A model generated the notes under the pieces. That model did no database searches. It had not been told where the DNA came from and saw only the letters and a list, made by a program, of their open reading frames with translations. The translations under genes and the position numbers were made by a program. DNA of 64,000 bases from Azolla caroliniana (lineage: Eukaryota > Polypodiophyta): NCBI GenBank assembly GCA_043228905.1, contig JBHGNT010000010.1, positions 11,408,001-11,472,000 of the forward strand, read 5' to 3'. This document shows positions 46,812-58,519 of this stretch, piece by piece (positions within the stretch are counted from its first letter, which is position 1; every line of letters starts with the position of its first letter).

Positions 46812-49305
46812 ATGAACGAATTGGTCACCGAGCGAGCAAGGAGATTAGTCGAATGCTTCGGGAGACGGAAGGCAACAAAGGAAATCTGGCAGGATCGATC
46901 ATTTCCCGGAGAGCTTCGGAGGCTAGTGGAAGAAACAATTCATAGACAGATCCAACACCATTCGGACAACGACAACAATATTATGAGTCTGGTTTACACC
47001 AAATCGCTATTGCAAACCTTCGCAAAAGGGGTTGGGGACTCGGAAGCCTTTTTGGCATTCAAGTCAGGATCGGACAACGACACGGACGATGAGTGAAGCA
47101 CCCATTCTAATTATTGATCTAGTCACGACACTCCAGAAGAGCCGAAGGAGGACATGTTCGAGCAAACCCCAACACCAGGATCAGATACCACGACACCAAC
47201 ACCGCTGTCAGAAGAAGTGATCCTGATGCAACCACCAGAAGAAGAAGTCATTCCGGTGCCAACATCGCCGGCAGAGGACGTTATCCGGATGCAACCATCG
47301 GAAGAAGAAGTCATAATAGTACCAATACCTCTGGAGCGGACAGAACGGGTTGACGAGCACAATACAATGTTGCTCCCCTATCCGAAGTACAACAATGAAC
47401 TGGACGTTGAGGCGCATATCCGCGCATTTTTAACAACTTGGCAGGCAAATCATGTCTCGGTATGACTTTCGGAGCCGGAGGCAGCAAAGTCTAAAATTGC
47501 GGAATTTGGGCTACCCCTAGACGGACAGGTTGCGGCATGGTTCTCACAGCATAACCCATTCCAGGACCTGTGGGACAAGTGTCTGCGGCTATTTCACCAA
47601 CAGATTGCCCAAAGGGAATTAATCGGAAGATTTTACGCCACCTATCAAGAGGCGCATGAAACAGTACCGCAATTTATTATCAGATTTCAAAATCTTCACT
47701 AACAGTTGACGCGGGCACCCTCGGAGGATGAGGTCAAAGAAATATTTCTCACGGCTCTACGAGAGCCACTTCGAACCACTTTGACAGTTTTGGATTTTCG
47801 GACAAGTACAATCGATCAAGTAATTGATTGGGTGCTTGACATGGATCAGGCCCAGATTGGTAATCACATGGTGATGGGATCTTTACAACAAGCACTGCCC
47901 AAGGAGGAGGACCTCCGGTTCCGAAAAGAAATACAATGTACAACGTGCCTCAATTCGGGACATTCAAGTTTAGAATGTACAATGCGAACGCATTGTGCAC
48001 TATGCCACTCACGGGCACATACCATCGAACGATGCGAATATAACCTACTAAATCAGAAAGTAACGTCAGTAAGGAAGATAGAGCCCCAAGAAGAATGGCG
48101 ACCAGAAGAAGATCAGTTCTAGTGAGAAGACCGAATATGAACCAGAAGGACGATTCTTGCATGACGACGTCCGAAGAAGGGATGAGTACCCAAGGGACCG
48201 ATATGATAGAGACTACTCTCTAGAATATGACCGGAGGAGGGGAGCGAAATGGAGGTACTGAAACAGGAAAGGGTACCATAACCAACGCCGCAATTAGAAC
48301 CACCAACGTGGTAATTACAATCGGAGAAATGAGCACCGGGACATGGAACAAGAGTACCAATGTGGGTTGGACACAAACAATGTAGTAGCGCATCCAGAGC
48401 AACGAAGAATAGAAGGAATCAATCGGATGGCTCCCGGTATACAATCAATAGGCAGAGATAAAAGGCGAATCGAGCGGGGCCCAGAAATTATATTGCTATT
48501 ATTGTTGACAAGAAGGGAACTACAACAACTAGTGCCTGATCAAGGTTAAGGAAAACAATCGGCGGTAAATATGGTCATAGCCGAAGTCACCGATGTACAA
48601 CAAGTCACGACCCGGTCGAAGGGGAAAACCACAAAATGGGAGGCACAAGAAGTGGTCTGGAAGGCAACCATGGTGTGGGTGGAAAAGGCTAATTAACGAA
48701 ATATCGACAATATGCAGCAAGAACAGGCCAAGCAGATACCGAAACTCTAGTCGAACGAAGAAACTGGCATGGCAGGCGTTAATGTAGTGCCAAATTATGT
48801 TACCGTTAGGTCGATTTTTGGAATTAGTTCCCTGATTCATCGAAGGCCTGAAATCAACACTAGCGCCACCAAAACTAGCAACGGCACCGACATATTTTAC
48901 AGACCCAAGTGAAGGTCCGGTTGTGGTCGACGAGAACAATACGAGAATGACAATAATCATTAAGGGAAAAGAGGTACCCAGAACAATCATTGACAGAGGA
49001 TCTGAAGTGAACATGATTAGCAGAAGGACGTGCAATACATTGGGCATTCGGGAATGGGAACCGTTCCCATTCTAGTTGCGAATGGCTGACACAAGCTCAG
49101 TCCGGCCGACCGAACTCATCTGGAATTTGGAGATCACCATCAGAGGACATGCATTTCGGATCTCAGCCGTAGTCTTACAATTGACTGCTCCAAGAGCGTA
49201 CCCTTTACTATTGGGCAAACCCTGGTTAAAGACGACCCACATAAATCAAAACTGGCAGGAAAACGTCATTAGTTTCTGGCACGACAAAACCAAGGTCTGG
49301 GTACC
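46812..49305 (+). pseudogene. gypsy-3 gag and protease, decayed and truncated
   Basis: Close relative of gypsy-2: ATG 46812; acidic and Pro/Glu-rich repeats (PEEEVI); capsid (VEAHIRAFLTTWQANHVS, QRELIGRFYATYQEAHETVPQF); knuckle CTTCLNSGHSSLEC and CALCHSRAHTIERC (47937-48035). Many stops follow. The protease region resumes with GSEVN-like DRGSEVNMIS near 48990, a TAG at 49073 and RMADTSSVRPTELIWNLEI. It ends within the protease at KTKVWVP, where another LTR begins. No RT or integrase remains. Confidence 0.85.
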
Positions 49306-49538
49306 TGTTGGCCAGTGACGGCCAAAGTATGTAATAGGAAAAGGGATGAGGTGGTTTCCGGATATGATAATCATATTAATAGTAAGAATTATTATAGGAA
49401 CGGACGGATCCGGAATAGGTATGCCGATTCGAATACGGACTAGTTCGAATACGGATCGGTTCGTAGAGGCGAAATACTAGGATGACCCGGACACGGAGGC
49501 CCACATCTACGCCTTTCTCAAACATGGGAAGTGAACCA
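49306..49538 (+). repeat. LTR fragment joined to a gag fragment
   Basis: 49306 begins TGTTGGCCAGTGACGGCC, a gypsy-2/gypsy-3-type LTR start. By 49472 the sequence encodes DTEAHIYAFLKHGK, matching gag AEAHVYAFLQTWE, so the rest of the LTR and the start of gag are deleted. Confidence 0.65.
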
Positions 49539-50085
49539 TGTTTTGTGAAGTACAACACGGAATATTTCTCGTCCACAACCGAGTCTTGGATCACTTCAAT
49601 GAGAATGAAACACAAATGGGAAGTAGAGAGTGAAAGCACGTACACACACAAGCAATAGAGAGTACTCAAGATGTTTATGTGGAAAACCCTAATAAGGAAA
49701 AACCACAGGAGCCCATAGACTTTGAACTATCATTATATGAGAAAGGTACAATCAGAGACTTGGAGGCAATGACCTCGAGCTCTGTTTCTTTGTTGAGCGG
49801 CGGTTACAATAGAGTATCACTCTGTATCTCCTCTCTCTCTCTCTCTCTCTCTATCACTCGCTCTATACAACAGTTATACATACAACAATATGACAACGTT
49901 CTACATAAAGTGATTGCCCTAAGTCGTATTTATACTTATATGAACTTAGGGCTATTTACAAATATGTCTTCTCTCTTCCGGTTCTCATCGGGTCCATCCG
50001 ATCCGGTTTCCGGATCTCTTCTGGTTCTCACCGGGTCCACTTCATTCATAACCAGATCCCATCTGGAGGGACCGATTTCCCAACA
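49539..50085 (-). repeat. Orphan copia-type LTR (547 bp) with polypurine tract
   Basis: Minus strand TGTTGGGAAATCGGTCCCTCC ... CTTCACAAAACA; preceded on that strand by GTGAAGGGGGAGAT (50086-50099), a polypurine tract, so this was a 3' LTR whose interior has been lost. Sister of 42612-43240. Confidence 0.75.
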
Positions 50086-50146
50086 ATCTCCCCCTTCACT
50101 CTGGCATGGGATGTCTCGTTAGACCGATCCGCTTTCGGCACGCGTT

Positions 50147-50663
50147 GTCGTGAAGGATTTGCTTCACGATATAAAAATAAATTTAAATATTGAATTCGGT
50201 AATATTTCAAACACTTGAACCCACAACCTTATAAACCAAGCACAATGTATATACTACTAGGGTAGACTATTTGTTTTTAGAAATGTTATCCAGAATATGC
50301 TTCACTATATAAGAATAAACTTAAATAATGTATTAAGTAAAATTGAGGGACTTGAACCCTCAACCTTGTATATTAAGCACAAAGCATACACCACTAAGCT
50401 AGGTTATTTATTTTAGAGTATCCATCATTATAGTTATCCCATATATATTTCATACATGGGAGCTCAAATGAGCATGATGGCTATCATGCATCACATGCAA
50501 TGCATGTGCACCAAATGGCGATCATGCATCACATGTAACTCATGTATTAGATGCATGCCATGCTCATACACATTACCATATGCATGACAATACTTATAAA
50601 AAGAGGGGAAAGGAAAACAAAAGGGGAATCAAGAGAAAGTTAGAACATAATTAATAAAATAAA
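50147..50663. repeat. TGTCGTG-type LTR-like block with two tRNA-like segments
   Basis: Starts TGTCGTGAAGGATTTG. Two minus-strand segments look like tRNA-derived SINE heads: B-box-like GGGTTCAAG at 50214-50223 with an A-box-like site near 50250-50265, and B box at 50351-50362 with A-box-like TAGCTTAGTGGT at 50390-50403. Followed by ATGCATG-rich repeats also seen in 42420-42500. Confidence 0.45.
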
Positions 50664-51082
50664 TGTTGAGCGACAAGCTCAACTAGAGCCGGATTGGCTT
50701 GCTGAATAAGCCTGAGTCGGCAAGCGAGACGGATCGGTAAGCCGTGAGAAACCAAGCCGGCAAGCAACAGAGTCGGTGAGCTGGGGAGCCGGTTAGCCGG
50801 ATCCAATCGGTAACTGATAGCCTAGTATTAGTTTAGACTACTAGGCAATCATAGTCTCATAGTAAGTGTCAGAAGCTCGTGTGAGCATTGAAGTACGCGG
50901 TACTTCTGTCAGTCCCACGAGGACTTGTATAAATAGTGCTACTGAGCATAGTTGTATGGGACAGAGTGATTATATCGTTTTTGAATATAGCTTTTACGTT
51001 CTACTTTCTCTATCTCTCTTGTGTATTCTCTGCTTTCTCTGCTTTCTCTGTTTTCTAACGCTTCCGCAAGTAATCATTCACA
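50664..51082 (+). repeat. 5' LTR of copia-2 (419 bp)
   Basis: TGTTGAGCGACAAG ... TAATCATTCACA, TATA box GTATAAATAG at about 50928-50937, immediately followed by the primer-binding site. The 3' mate is missing. Confidence 0.88.
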
Positions 51083-51095
51083 TGGTATCAGAGCA
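51083..51095 (+). other. copia-2 primer-binding site (initiator tRNA-Met)
   Basis: TGGTATCAGAGCA directly after the LTR. Confidence 0.95.
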
Positions 51096-51176
51096 CAAGG
51101 GTTGAGAACCTCTACAACCGACAAACGCTTGAAAACAAACCCTAACAGGTCGTAAGAACAACAGACAGAGAAGTGA

Positions 51177-52124
51177 TGGATAGAGGGATGGCTAGCTCGC
51201 TCCTTGTGGAGAAACTCGACAGATCCAACTATGCATCTTGGTCGTATAAGATGCACTAGTACATGCTTGGGCATGGCTACTGGAGTTTCGTCGAAGGAGC
51301 CAACGAAACAACACCTGATGCAACACATAAGGACTTCCCAGTGTGGGAACAATCGGCAAGCAGAGTGATGTACTGCTTCACATCCAGTGTCGGAGACTAG
51401 CTGCTGAGCCACATCCGAGATGCCAAGACGCCGAAGGAGGCATGGGGGAACCTGAAGAAGGTTTTCGATGCGAGCACTACAGCCCAAAAGCTACAACTCT
51501 GATAGGAGTTGAGCAATGTCCGACAGAAGGACATGTCGGTGGCGGATTACACGACCCAGATCAAAGAGATCTGTGACTCGCTTGCCTCTATCAACGTTAC
51601 CGTAGAGGAAGACGAGATGGTACAGGTCTGTCTTGGGGGCCTGGCGTCTAAGTTCAGAGCGTTCCGAACGGCGGTGTGTACAAGGGAGAATACGCCGTCA
51701 TTTTTCGACTTACAATAGATGCTCCTTGTAGAGGAGAACCATGCCGGTGCGTCAACTAGCGCATCCACTGACAACCGGATGTTGTACATGGAGGCGGATC
51801 GGTCTTGTGGGCGTGGTGGACGAGGTGGGTCGGCACGCAATGGAGGCGGCCGGCAAGACCAAGAACGAAGGCACAAAGAACGTGCCGACAGTAGTTCCGG
51901 GTCTCCCACAGGCAGGGGGAGTCATGGCGACACCAGAAGACGGCAAGAGAAGTCAGCAACAGAATGTTGGTACTGTGGCAAAAAGGGCCACAGAGAAAGC
52001 GAGTGCTGGAGAAAATGAGCTGATTCGGAAAAATCCGGATCCGGCAAGGCCGGCAAGGATGGCCGACAAAGCTCGCACTACGCGAAGGGATCGGGAGGAT
52101 CCAAGAACGGTAACGGGCCAACCT
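51177..52124 (+). pseudogene. copia-2 gag
   Basis: ATG 51177 (MDRGMASS). Aligns with copia-1 gag, with an RGG-like tract and a zinc knuckle CWYCGKKGHRESEC (about 51969-52010). Premature stops appear at codons that in copia-1 are CAG (HQYL), CAA (KQLL), CGA and CAA (LRQEL) and TGG (LQWML): all can be C-to-T or G-to-A changes. Interrupted at 52124. Confidence 0.88.
51871..52124 (+). repeat. Left copy of 254-bp gag duplication
   Basis: About 95 percent identical to 55469-55723 by eye (about twelve differences, mostly G/A). The two copies flank the pol-less element, so the duplication replaces the usual 5-bp target duplication. Confidence 0.88.
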
Positions 52125-52723
52125 TGTTGTAGGATTTAGGGTTAGGGTTAAGGACAATGATAATCATGATAAAGATAGACATGGTGGTTATGATGATGAT
52201 GGAGTGTATGGGATTGAAAAGGTGTTGTAGGATTTAGGGTTAGGGTTACGAACGATTATAATCATGATAAAGATAGACATGGTGGTTATGATGATGATGG
52301 AGAGTATGGATTGATGGCGAGAGAGATCATGTGCATTGAGAAGCATTGCGAGGTGGGGGGTGGTGCCTAGAATGGCGCCACCCCCCTCCCAAGGGGATTC
52401 AACATTGAGGGGGAGAGAGAGACAAAGAGAGATGACGAGAGATGACAAGAGAGAGAGAGATTGAGAGAGAAAAATGATCATTCATGTTTCATTCATTCCC
52501 CATAAGGGGTTAAATAGTACAAGAGGGGGTAGATACAAAGGGGTGTAAGCCCCCTAGAGCATTCATACTGGACACTCACTCACACCTCCTCATATCCATC
52601 CACATGCACACACGTGTGCATGTGTTCACATATGTATCGACTCATAATTACATTTATGCCCCCTACACACACACAACAATCATCATGATAACAGTTGACC
52701 CTCGCTCATCACATTGACTCTCC
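52125..52723 (-). repeat. 3' LTR of the pol-less element
   Basis: Has an internal 98-bp tandem duplication at its left edge (52125 and 52223), each unit beginning TGTTGTAGGATTTAGGGTTAGGG. Low-complexity (GA)n at 52400-52470. The true right edge may be CA at 52713, with the next ten bases belonging to the polypurine tract. Confidence 0.85.
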
Positions 52724-54867
52724 CTCCATACATCTCGTACGGGGTAACACAATATGGCACGCCCGTGGGAAAGTGCCTTGCACGTCGATCCCACATGCCT
52801 TGATGATGATATTTCTTCGACCGGAACTTCCATCGGTCCTTTCAACGATCGACTCCCTCGATCGGAATGCTTGACTCGAACATCTTTGTCGGTCAGCAAA
52901 TCGTCCGCGACACAAACATTCTCGTTCTGTCGGCTTACGAACTTCGTCATGGGTCCAAAATCATGTCGTATGTATGTGTGTTCTTCCTTTGTTTTGAGTG
53001 TGTGTGAGTAGTCTTGGGGATTTTCAAGATTCTAGTGGTGCCCTCTTGTTTTTAAAATTTTATATTGTACCCTTATGTTTATGAAATCTTTATGAATACC
53101 CTTTATGTTTTTAAAATTTTGACAATGCCCTCAGGTTTTTGGAAATTTGTCGGATGCCCTCATTGTTTAGAAATTTCTTGGACGCTCTTTTATCAATCTC
53201 TTTTTCCCTCATTTTTCTGTTTTTGTCTTTTTCTTTTTCTTGCCTCTTCTTCCTCGACCGGATCCTATTTCGCTGCCTTTTCTTCTATCTTTTTCTCATT
53301 CTTGCTTATGTTGTTACTGTTCCTTCTCCTTCATCTTCCTCTTCTTCTCGTTTTCCTTTGTTCTTCAACTACTGCTTCATCTTTCCGTCTTTCTTCTCTT
53401 CTTCTTCTTTCTTCTCTTTTTCATGATTTTGTCTGTCTTGTTTTTCTTCTTCTGCGTTTGCTTCTAGTTATTTCTCCTTCCATCAGCCGTCTCTTCTGTC
53501 GGCTAGTCGTCCGTCCATGTCTCCATCGTCGTTGCCATCTCTGTCTCCATTGTCGTCGCCATTTCCATTTGTCGTTGTCGTCGTCCTTGTTGGCCCTATC
53601 CGGCCAGTTTGCACTCGGCCATCTACTCCAGTGGGCTTTCCGGCGCCATCCGGCTATTACGGCCGCTTCTATCGCTGTTTGGCCGTCGTTCCTGTCACTC
53701 TCCAGCCGCACCACTGTCCAGTCGTCATCCCGGCTTTGTGGCCGTTGTGGCCGTTGATTCTCCAGCCGTCGGTTGGAGTATGCGCCGTATTTATGTATCT
53801 ATCGGCCCTGTCCGGTCATCACCGTTTCCATTTTTCATTGTCGCCGTCTTCGTCACTGTTGTTTGTCATCACCATCTGAGTATTTGGCTATCTTAGTCTC
53901 TATTTCTATCTCTGGCTCCATTGCCGTTGCCGTTGCCATTGCCATCTATCGTCGTTGGTCAGCGTCTCTGTCGTCGGCAAGGGCCTTGTTGGCCGTCGTT
54001 TTCGCCGAGGTTCATTGCTTGGCCACTTTATTCGGTCTTCATCTGGTAGCATCTCCGCTCGCAACCGTCTTTGTCTCGGGTTCCGCCATCTAGTCGTCTC
54101 CATCTTCGTCATTGTTCGGCTCCATTCCGGCGCCGTTCAATTACTTCGACCTCTCTTAGGTCGCTCTCTAGCCTCTCCTCCGTCTCTATCGGTGTCCGGT
54201 CGTCGTCATCATCTTCCGACCATGCATTCGGTCTTTCTGTCTGTTTCTCCATCCGTTTCTGTTCGATTGTTCTGTGGACGGTGGCTTTTGGTAGCCGCTC
54301 CTTTGGTTACCACTCCTCGGCTGCCGTTGTTTGGCTGTCCGGTGCGTGCAAGTTGTATTGTTCCTTTTTCTTTTCTGGTTGTCGATGTCTAGTTTGCGTC
54401 TACGTCTCTATCTCTTTCTTTGTCTTTCTCGGTCTTCTATGGCCCGTTGGTGTCAACCAAATCTGGTTCTAGTTCTGGTTCTGGTTCCGATTCTCTTCGC
54501 GTTGCTTCTTCTGGAACTATCTCCTATGCATTCTCAGCACATCCTGCCAGCAACCGCTCCACACACCGCGCCTTCCTCCGTAGTTTCCTGGTGGGTGTCT
54601 CTTTCCGGTCGTGCTAGCACCGATTCCCTTTGTGTCGCAGTTTGCACAGTCGTGCATCTTGCACCACGCTTTCAAAAACATGCATATTGTCGTTAACCGC
54701 TTTCGGAAACACACATTGACGCAACCTCACACATACTTTTGCCGAACATCGTCACCGTCATTTGCATGTTTTGCCATTTCTTGCATTTAGTCGCTATGGC
54801 TTGCACATCCGCGTATCATTCTTCGACTCCATCTCCAAAGGGGGGTCGCCTTAGTGGTCGCCAAAAG
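52724..54867 (-). other. Interior of the pol-less element
   Basis: On the minus strand strongly purine-rich, encoding only low-complexity Arg/Trp/Asp-rich short frames (for example 53714-53421); I do not believe these are genes. 52743-52788 is a conserved block shared with the 3' end of gypsy-1. Confidence 0.6.
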
Positions 54868-55468
54868 GTGTTGTAGGATTTAGGGTTAGGGTTAAGGATG
54901 ATGATAATCATGATAAAGATAGACGTGGTGGTTATGATGATGATGGAGAGTATGGGATTGAAAAGGTGTTGTAGGATTTAGGGTTAGGGTTAAGGACAAT
55001 GATAATCATGATAAAGATAGACATGGTGGTTATGATGATGATGGAGAGTATGGGATTGATGGCGAGAGAGATCATGTGCATTGAGAAGCATTGCGAGGTG
55101 GGGGGTGGTGCCTAGAATGGCTCCACCCCCCTCCCAAGGGGATTCAACATTGAGGGGGAGAGAGAGACAAAGAGAGATGACAAGAGATATGACAAGAGAG
55201 AGAGAGATTGAGAGAGAAAAATGATCATTCATGTTTCATTCATTCCCCATAAGGGGTTAAATAGTACAAGAGGGGGTAGATACAAAGGGGTGTAAGCCCC
55301 CTAGAGCATTCATACTGGACACTCACTCACACCTCCTCATATCCATCCACATGCACACATGTGTGCATGTGTTCACATATGTATCGACTCACAATTACAT
55401 TTATGCCCCCTACACACACAACAATCATCATGATAACAGTTGACCCTCGCTCATCACATTGACTCTCC
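54868..55468 (-). repeat. 5' LTR of the pol-less element
   Basis: Same structure as 52125-52723, with the tandem unit at 54868 and 54967 (99 bp). Differs from the left LTR at a few percent of positions, so the insertion is older than the gag-only element. Confidence 0.85.
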
Positions 55469-58400
55469 GCACAAAGAACGTGCCAACAATAGTTCCGAGA
55501 CTCCCACAGGCAGGGGGAGTCATGGCGACACCAGAAGACGGCAAGAGAAGTCAACAACAGAATGTTGGTACTGTGGCAAAAAGGGCCACAGAGAAAGCGA
55601 GTGCTGGAGAAAATGAGCTGATTCGGACAAATCCGGATCCGGCAAGGCCGACAAGGATGGCCGGCAAAGCTCACACTACGCGAAGGGATCAGGAGGATCC
55701 AAGAACGGTAACGGCCAGCCTTGGTTATGAAGCACGAGGCGAACTTGATGAAGAAGACCATTTCCAAATCGGAGGAAGTGTGGTATGTTGATTCTGGTGC
55801 GTCGAACCACATGACGAGCCACAAAGAGTGGTTCTCCTTTTTGGAGAAACCGGATCAACCAAGAGTAGTCGAAACCGGAGACGACACTCCTCACCCAATC
55901 GTGCACGTCGAAGAAGTTCCTTTGAGCCACGTCGGACAGAAGGGGAAGCTGATGAACGTATTACACGTTCCGACAATCATGAAGAACCTGGTGTCGGTCG
56001 AACAGATCGTCGACCAGGGGATGCAGGTGCGGTTTACGCACCTTGGGTGCTTCATCGAGGAAGAGGGCCAGATTATTGCGCAACGGCGCATAGACGGGAG
56101 GATGTTTATCCTCGACACCAATGATGTTGGCACCACTCTGTTTGCAAAAGGACAGAAGGTCGAATCGGACATCGACCTGTGGCACAAGCGGATAGGCCAC
56201 ATCAATTACCAGAGGCTTCAAGACCTGCAAACGAAACAAGTTGTTTTCGGTTTGCCGAAGTTCAGCGGCCGGAAGGCCCAAGTATGTGAAGCCTGCCAAC
56301 TCGGGAAGCAACACCGGCTTCCATTCCCTACCGAACGTAACCGAAGCCGTAACAAGCTCGACCTAATCCATTCGGATGTGTGGGAACCGGCACAGAATGT
56401 TAGTCTTGGCGGGAGTCGATATTTCGTCTCCTTCATCGACGACTATACGCGACACACATGGATCTACTTCATTGAGCGTAAGAGTGAAGTCTTCAAGTGT
56501 TTCCGAAGTCTCCAAAGCATGGTGGAACGGGAATCGGAGAGGAAGATCAAATGCCTGCGGTCGGATGGAGGGAAAGAATACTTTTCTGGCCAATTCAACA
56601 GTTATCTGCAGCAAACGGGAATTCGGCGAGAGTTCAGCTGCAGATACACACCGCAACAGAATGGTGTTGCCGAAAGGAAGAACCGGTCGCTTATTGATGC
56701 GATAAGGGCAATGCTGGAGGAGAAGAGCATGCCCAAATTCTGCTGGGCGGAGGCAATCCAAACGGGTGTCTACATCCACAACCGGATCGGTGACAAGGTG
56801 TCAGCTCATGAGTTATATTTCGGGCGGAAGCCGAATTTGAGACAGCTTAAGATCTTTTGTAGCATTGCATATGTGCATATACCGGATGAGAAGTGGAGGA
56901 AGCTGGATGCAAAATCAGAAAAATGCATCCTAGTTGGCTATGCTCAAGAGCAAAAGGGTTATACTGTTATAACCCCCGGACAAAGCAGGTCCGAGTTAGT
57001 CGAGTTCGATGAATCGGGATCGTGGTACTCCTTACCGGCTCCGACTTCCGAATTCGACCCGATGCCTGAGGATGAGGTTAGTGCGCCTGAACCGGCCCAG
57101 GTAGATGATGATGAAGCGTGGACTTGGGATGAGAGTCCGGAATCGTTTCGGTTGAGCGGGCCGAACGAGAGACTGAGTCAATCTGACCAGTCCGATGAGG
57201 AACCGGCGAGTAGTCAATCTGACCAGTCCGGCAAGGAACCGAGGAGACGGTTCACACGTAAAGAGAAGGGGAAGAAGAAGATGTCGGAATTCGAAACCGG
57301 CAACGATGAGTCGGATCGGTGTGCGTCCGACTCCGGCAAGCAGAATGGCGGATCTTCAGCAACGAAGACCAATCCAGCCAAGAAGGGCCTCAAATCGGGT
57401 AACGGTGAGTTACGCCGGTCTACCCGCCAGAAGGATCCCGTCAAACGGTATGGGTACAATGAGTACATGGCGCATCACTACGCGTACATGACTAAGGTGG
57501 CGGAAGTGTGTGAGCCAAGGAGTTACGCAGAAGCAGCAAAGGACGCAAATTGGCGTGCCGCTATGGACGAAAAAATGCGGGCACTCGCTGCCAACGAGAC
57601 ATGGGACCTGGTTGACCCTCCTCGTCACTGTAAACCGATCGGATGCAAGTGGGTGTACAAAGTAAAGTACAACGCCGACACTTCAGTTAACCGGTACAAG
57701 ACCCACAGAATCGACTACGACGAGACCTTCGCTCTTGTAGCGAAGATGACGACGGTTCGAGTGGTGCTGGCGGTTGCTGCAACAAGGGGGTGGCATCTTC
57801 ATCAGATGGATGTGAAGAATGCATTTCTTCAAGGTGATCTTGATGAAGAAGTCTTTATGACTCAGCCTCCCGGTTTTCAATCGGAGATGAACAAGTCGGC
57901 GGTATGCTGGCTGAAGAAGTTGTTGTACGACCTAAAGCAAGCCCCTCAAGCTTGGAATGCGAAGATCACGCACCGGTTGCGTAAGATGGGGTTTGTGGCC
58001 TCCAAATCGGACTCTTCATTGTTCATCCGACAAGGCTCAACCGGTCCGGTATGTATACTGCTATATGTTGATGATCTAGTCATCACCGGACCAGGTGTTC
58101 CAGAAATCAACCGCGTCAAGTCCTAGTTGTCGGACGCATTTGAGATGAAGGATTTGGGGGACCTTCATTATTTTCTAGGGATCTAGGTGATCCGAACCCC
58201 TGAGGAATATTGCTCTCACAACAACATTATGTCTTGAATATGCTGTACAAGTTCGGCATGACAAAATGCTGACCTGTCTCCACACCCTTGGACCGGAACT
58301 AGAAGCTTCGTCCCAACTCCGGACCGGCCTGCAACTAGAAGCCGACCGTGGAGCACCTTCAATGCGCGCAACGGATATTGTGGTATGTCAACGGCACGAA

Positions 58401-58519
58401 GGATCGGGGACTGTTATACCGACGAGGTATAACCGAAGAGCTCTTCGGTTACACGGATGCCGACTTGGTCGACGATGCATCAGATCGCCGATCAACCTCC
58501 GGTTACATGTTTTCCCTAG
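55469..58519 (+). pseudogene. copia-2 PR-IN-RT-RNaseH, truncated
   Basis: Starts with the right copy of the 254-bp gag duplication (55469-55723), then an open 801-codon frame (55721-58126): protease VDSGASNHMT, GAG-preintegrase LWHKRIGHINYQRL, integrase with IHSDVW, RSDGGKEY and GVAERKNRS, Ser-rich hinge, RT with [12 protein letters not shown] and LLYVDDLV near 58060. Compared with copia-1, RT lacks about eleven residues including KARLIAKG (near 57700). A TAG ends the frame at 58124; frameshifted RNase H remains follow up to TSGYMF, where gypsy-4 begins. Confidence 0.9.

Larger units (their letters stand above)
52125..55468 (-). mobile_element. Pol-less LTR element (LARD-like) inside copia-2
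   Basis: Two direct LTRs of about 600 bp (52125-52723, 54868-55468) around a 2144-bp interior without recognisable gag or pol. On the minus strand the right LTR is followed by CCTTTTGGCGACCAC, the gypsy-2-type primer site (54855-54867), and the left LTR is preceded by ATGGAGGGAGAGTCAA (52714-52730), a polypurine tract. No short target duplication. A gypsy-2-related parent would have to supply the enzymes. Confidence 0.85.
50664..58519 (+). mobile_element. copia-2, Ty1/copia element, split and 3'-truncated
   Basis: 5' LTR, tRNA-Met primer site, gag, then a pol-less LTR element (52125-55468), then protease, integrase, RT and part of RNase H; cut off at 58519 by the gypsy-4 LTR. Same family as copia-1. 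Confidence 0.9.

Noticed and set aside
53065-53880. Plus-strand hydrophobic frames (Leu/Phe/Ser-rich) inside the pol-less element
   Set aside because: They arise from a pyrimidine-rich strand (CTT/TTC/TCT runs); composition explains the apparent membrane segments.
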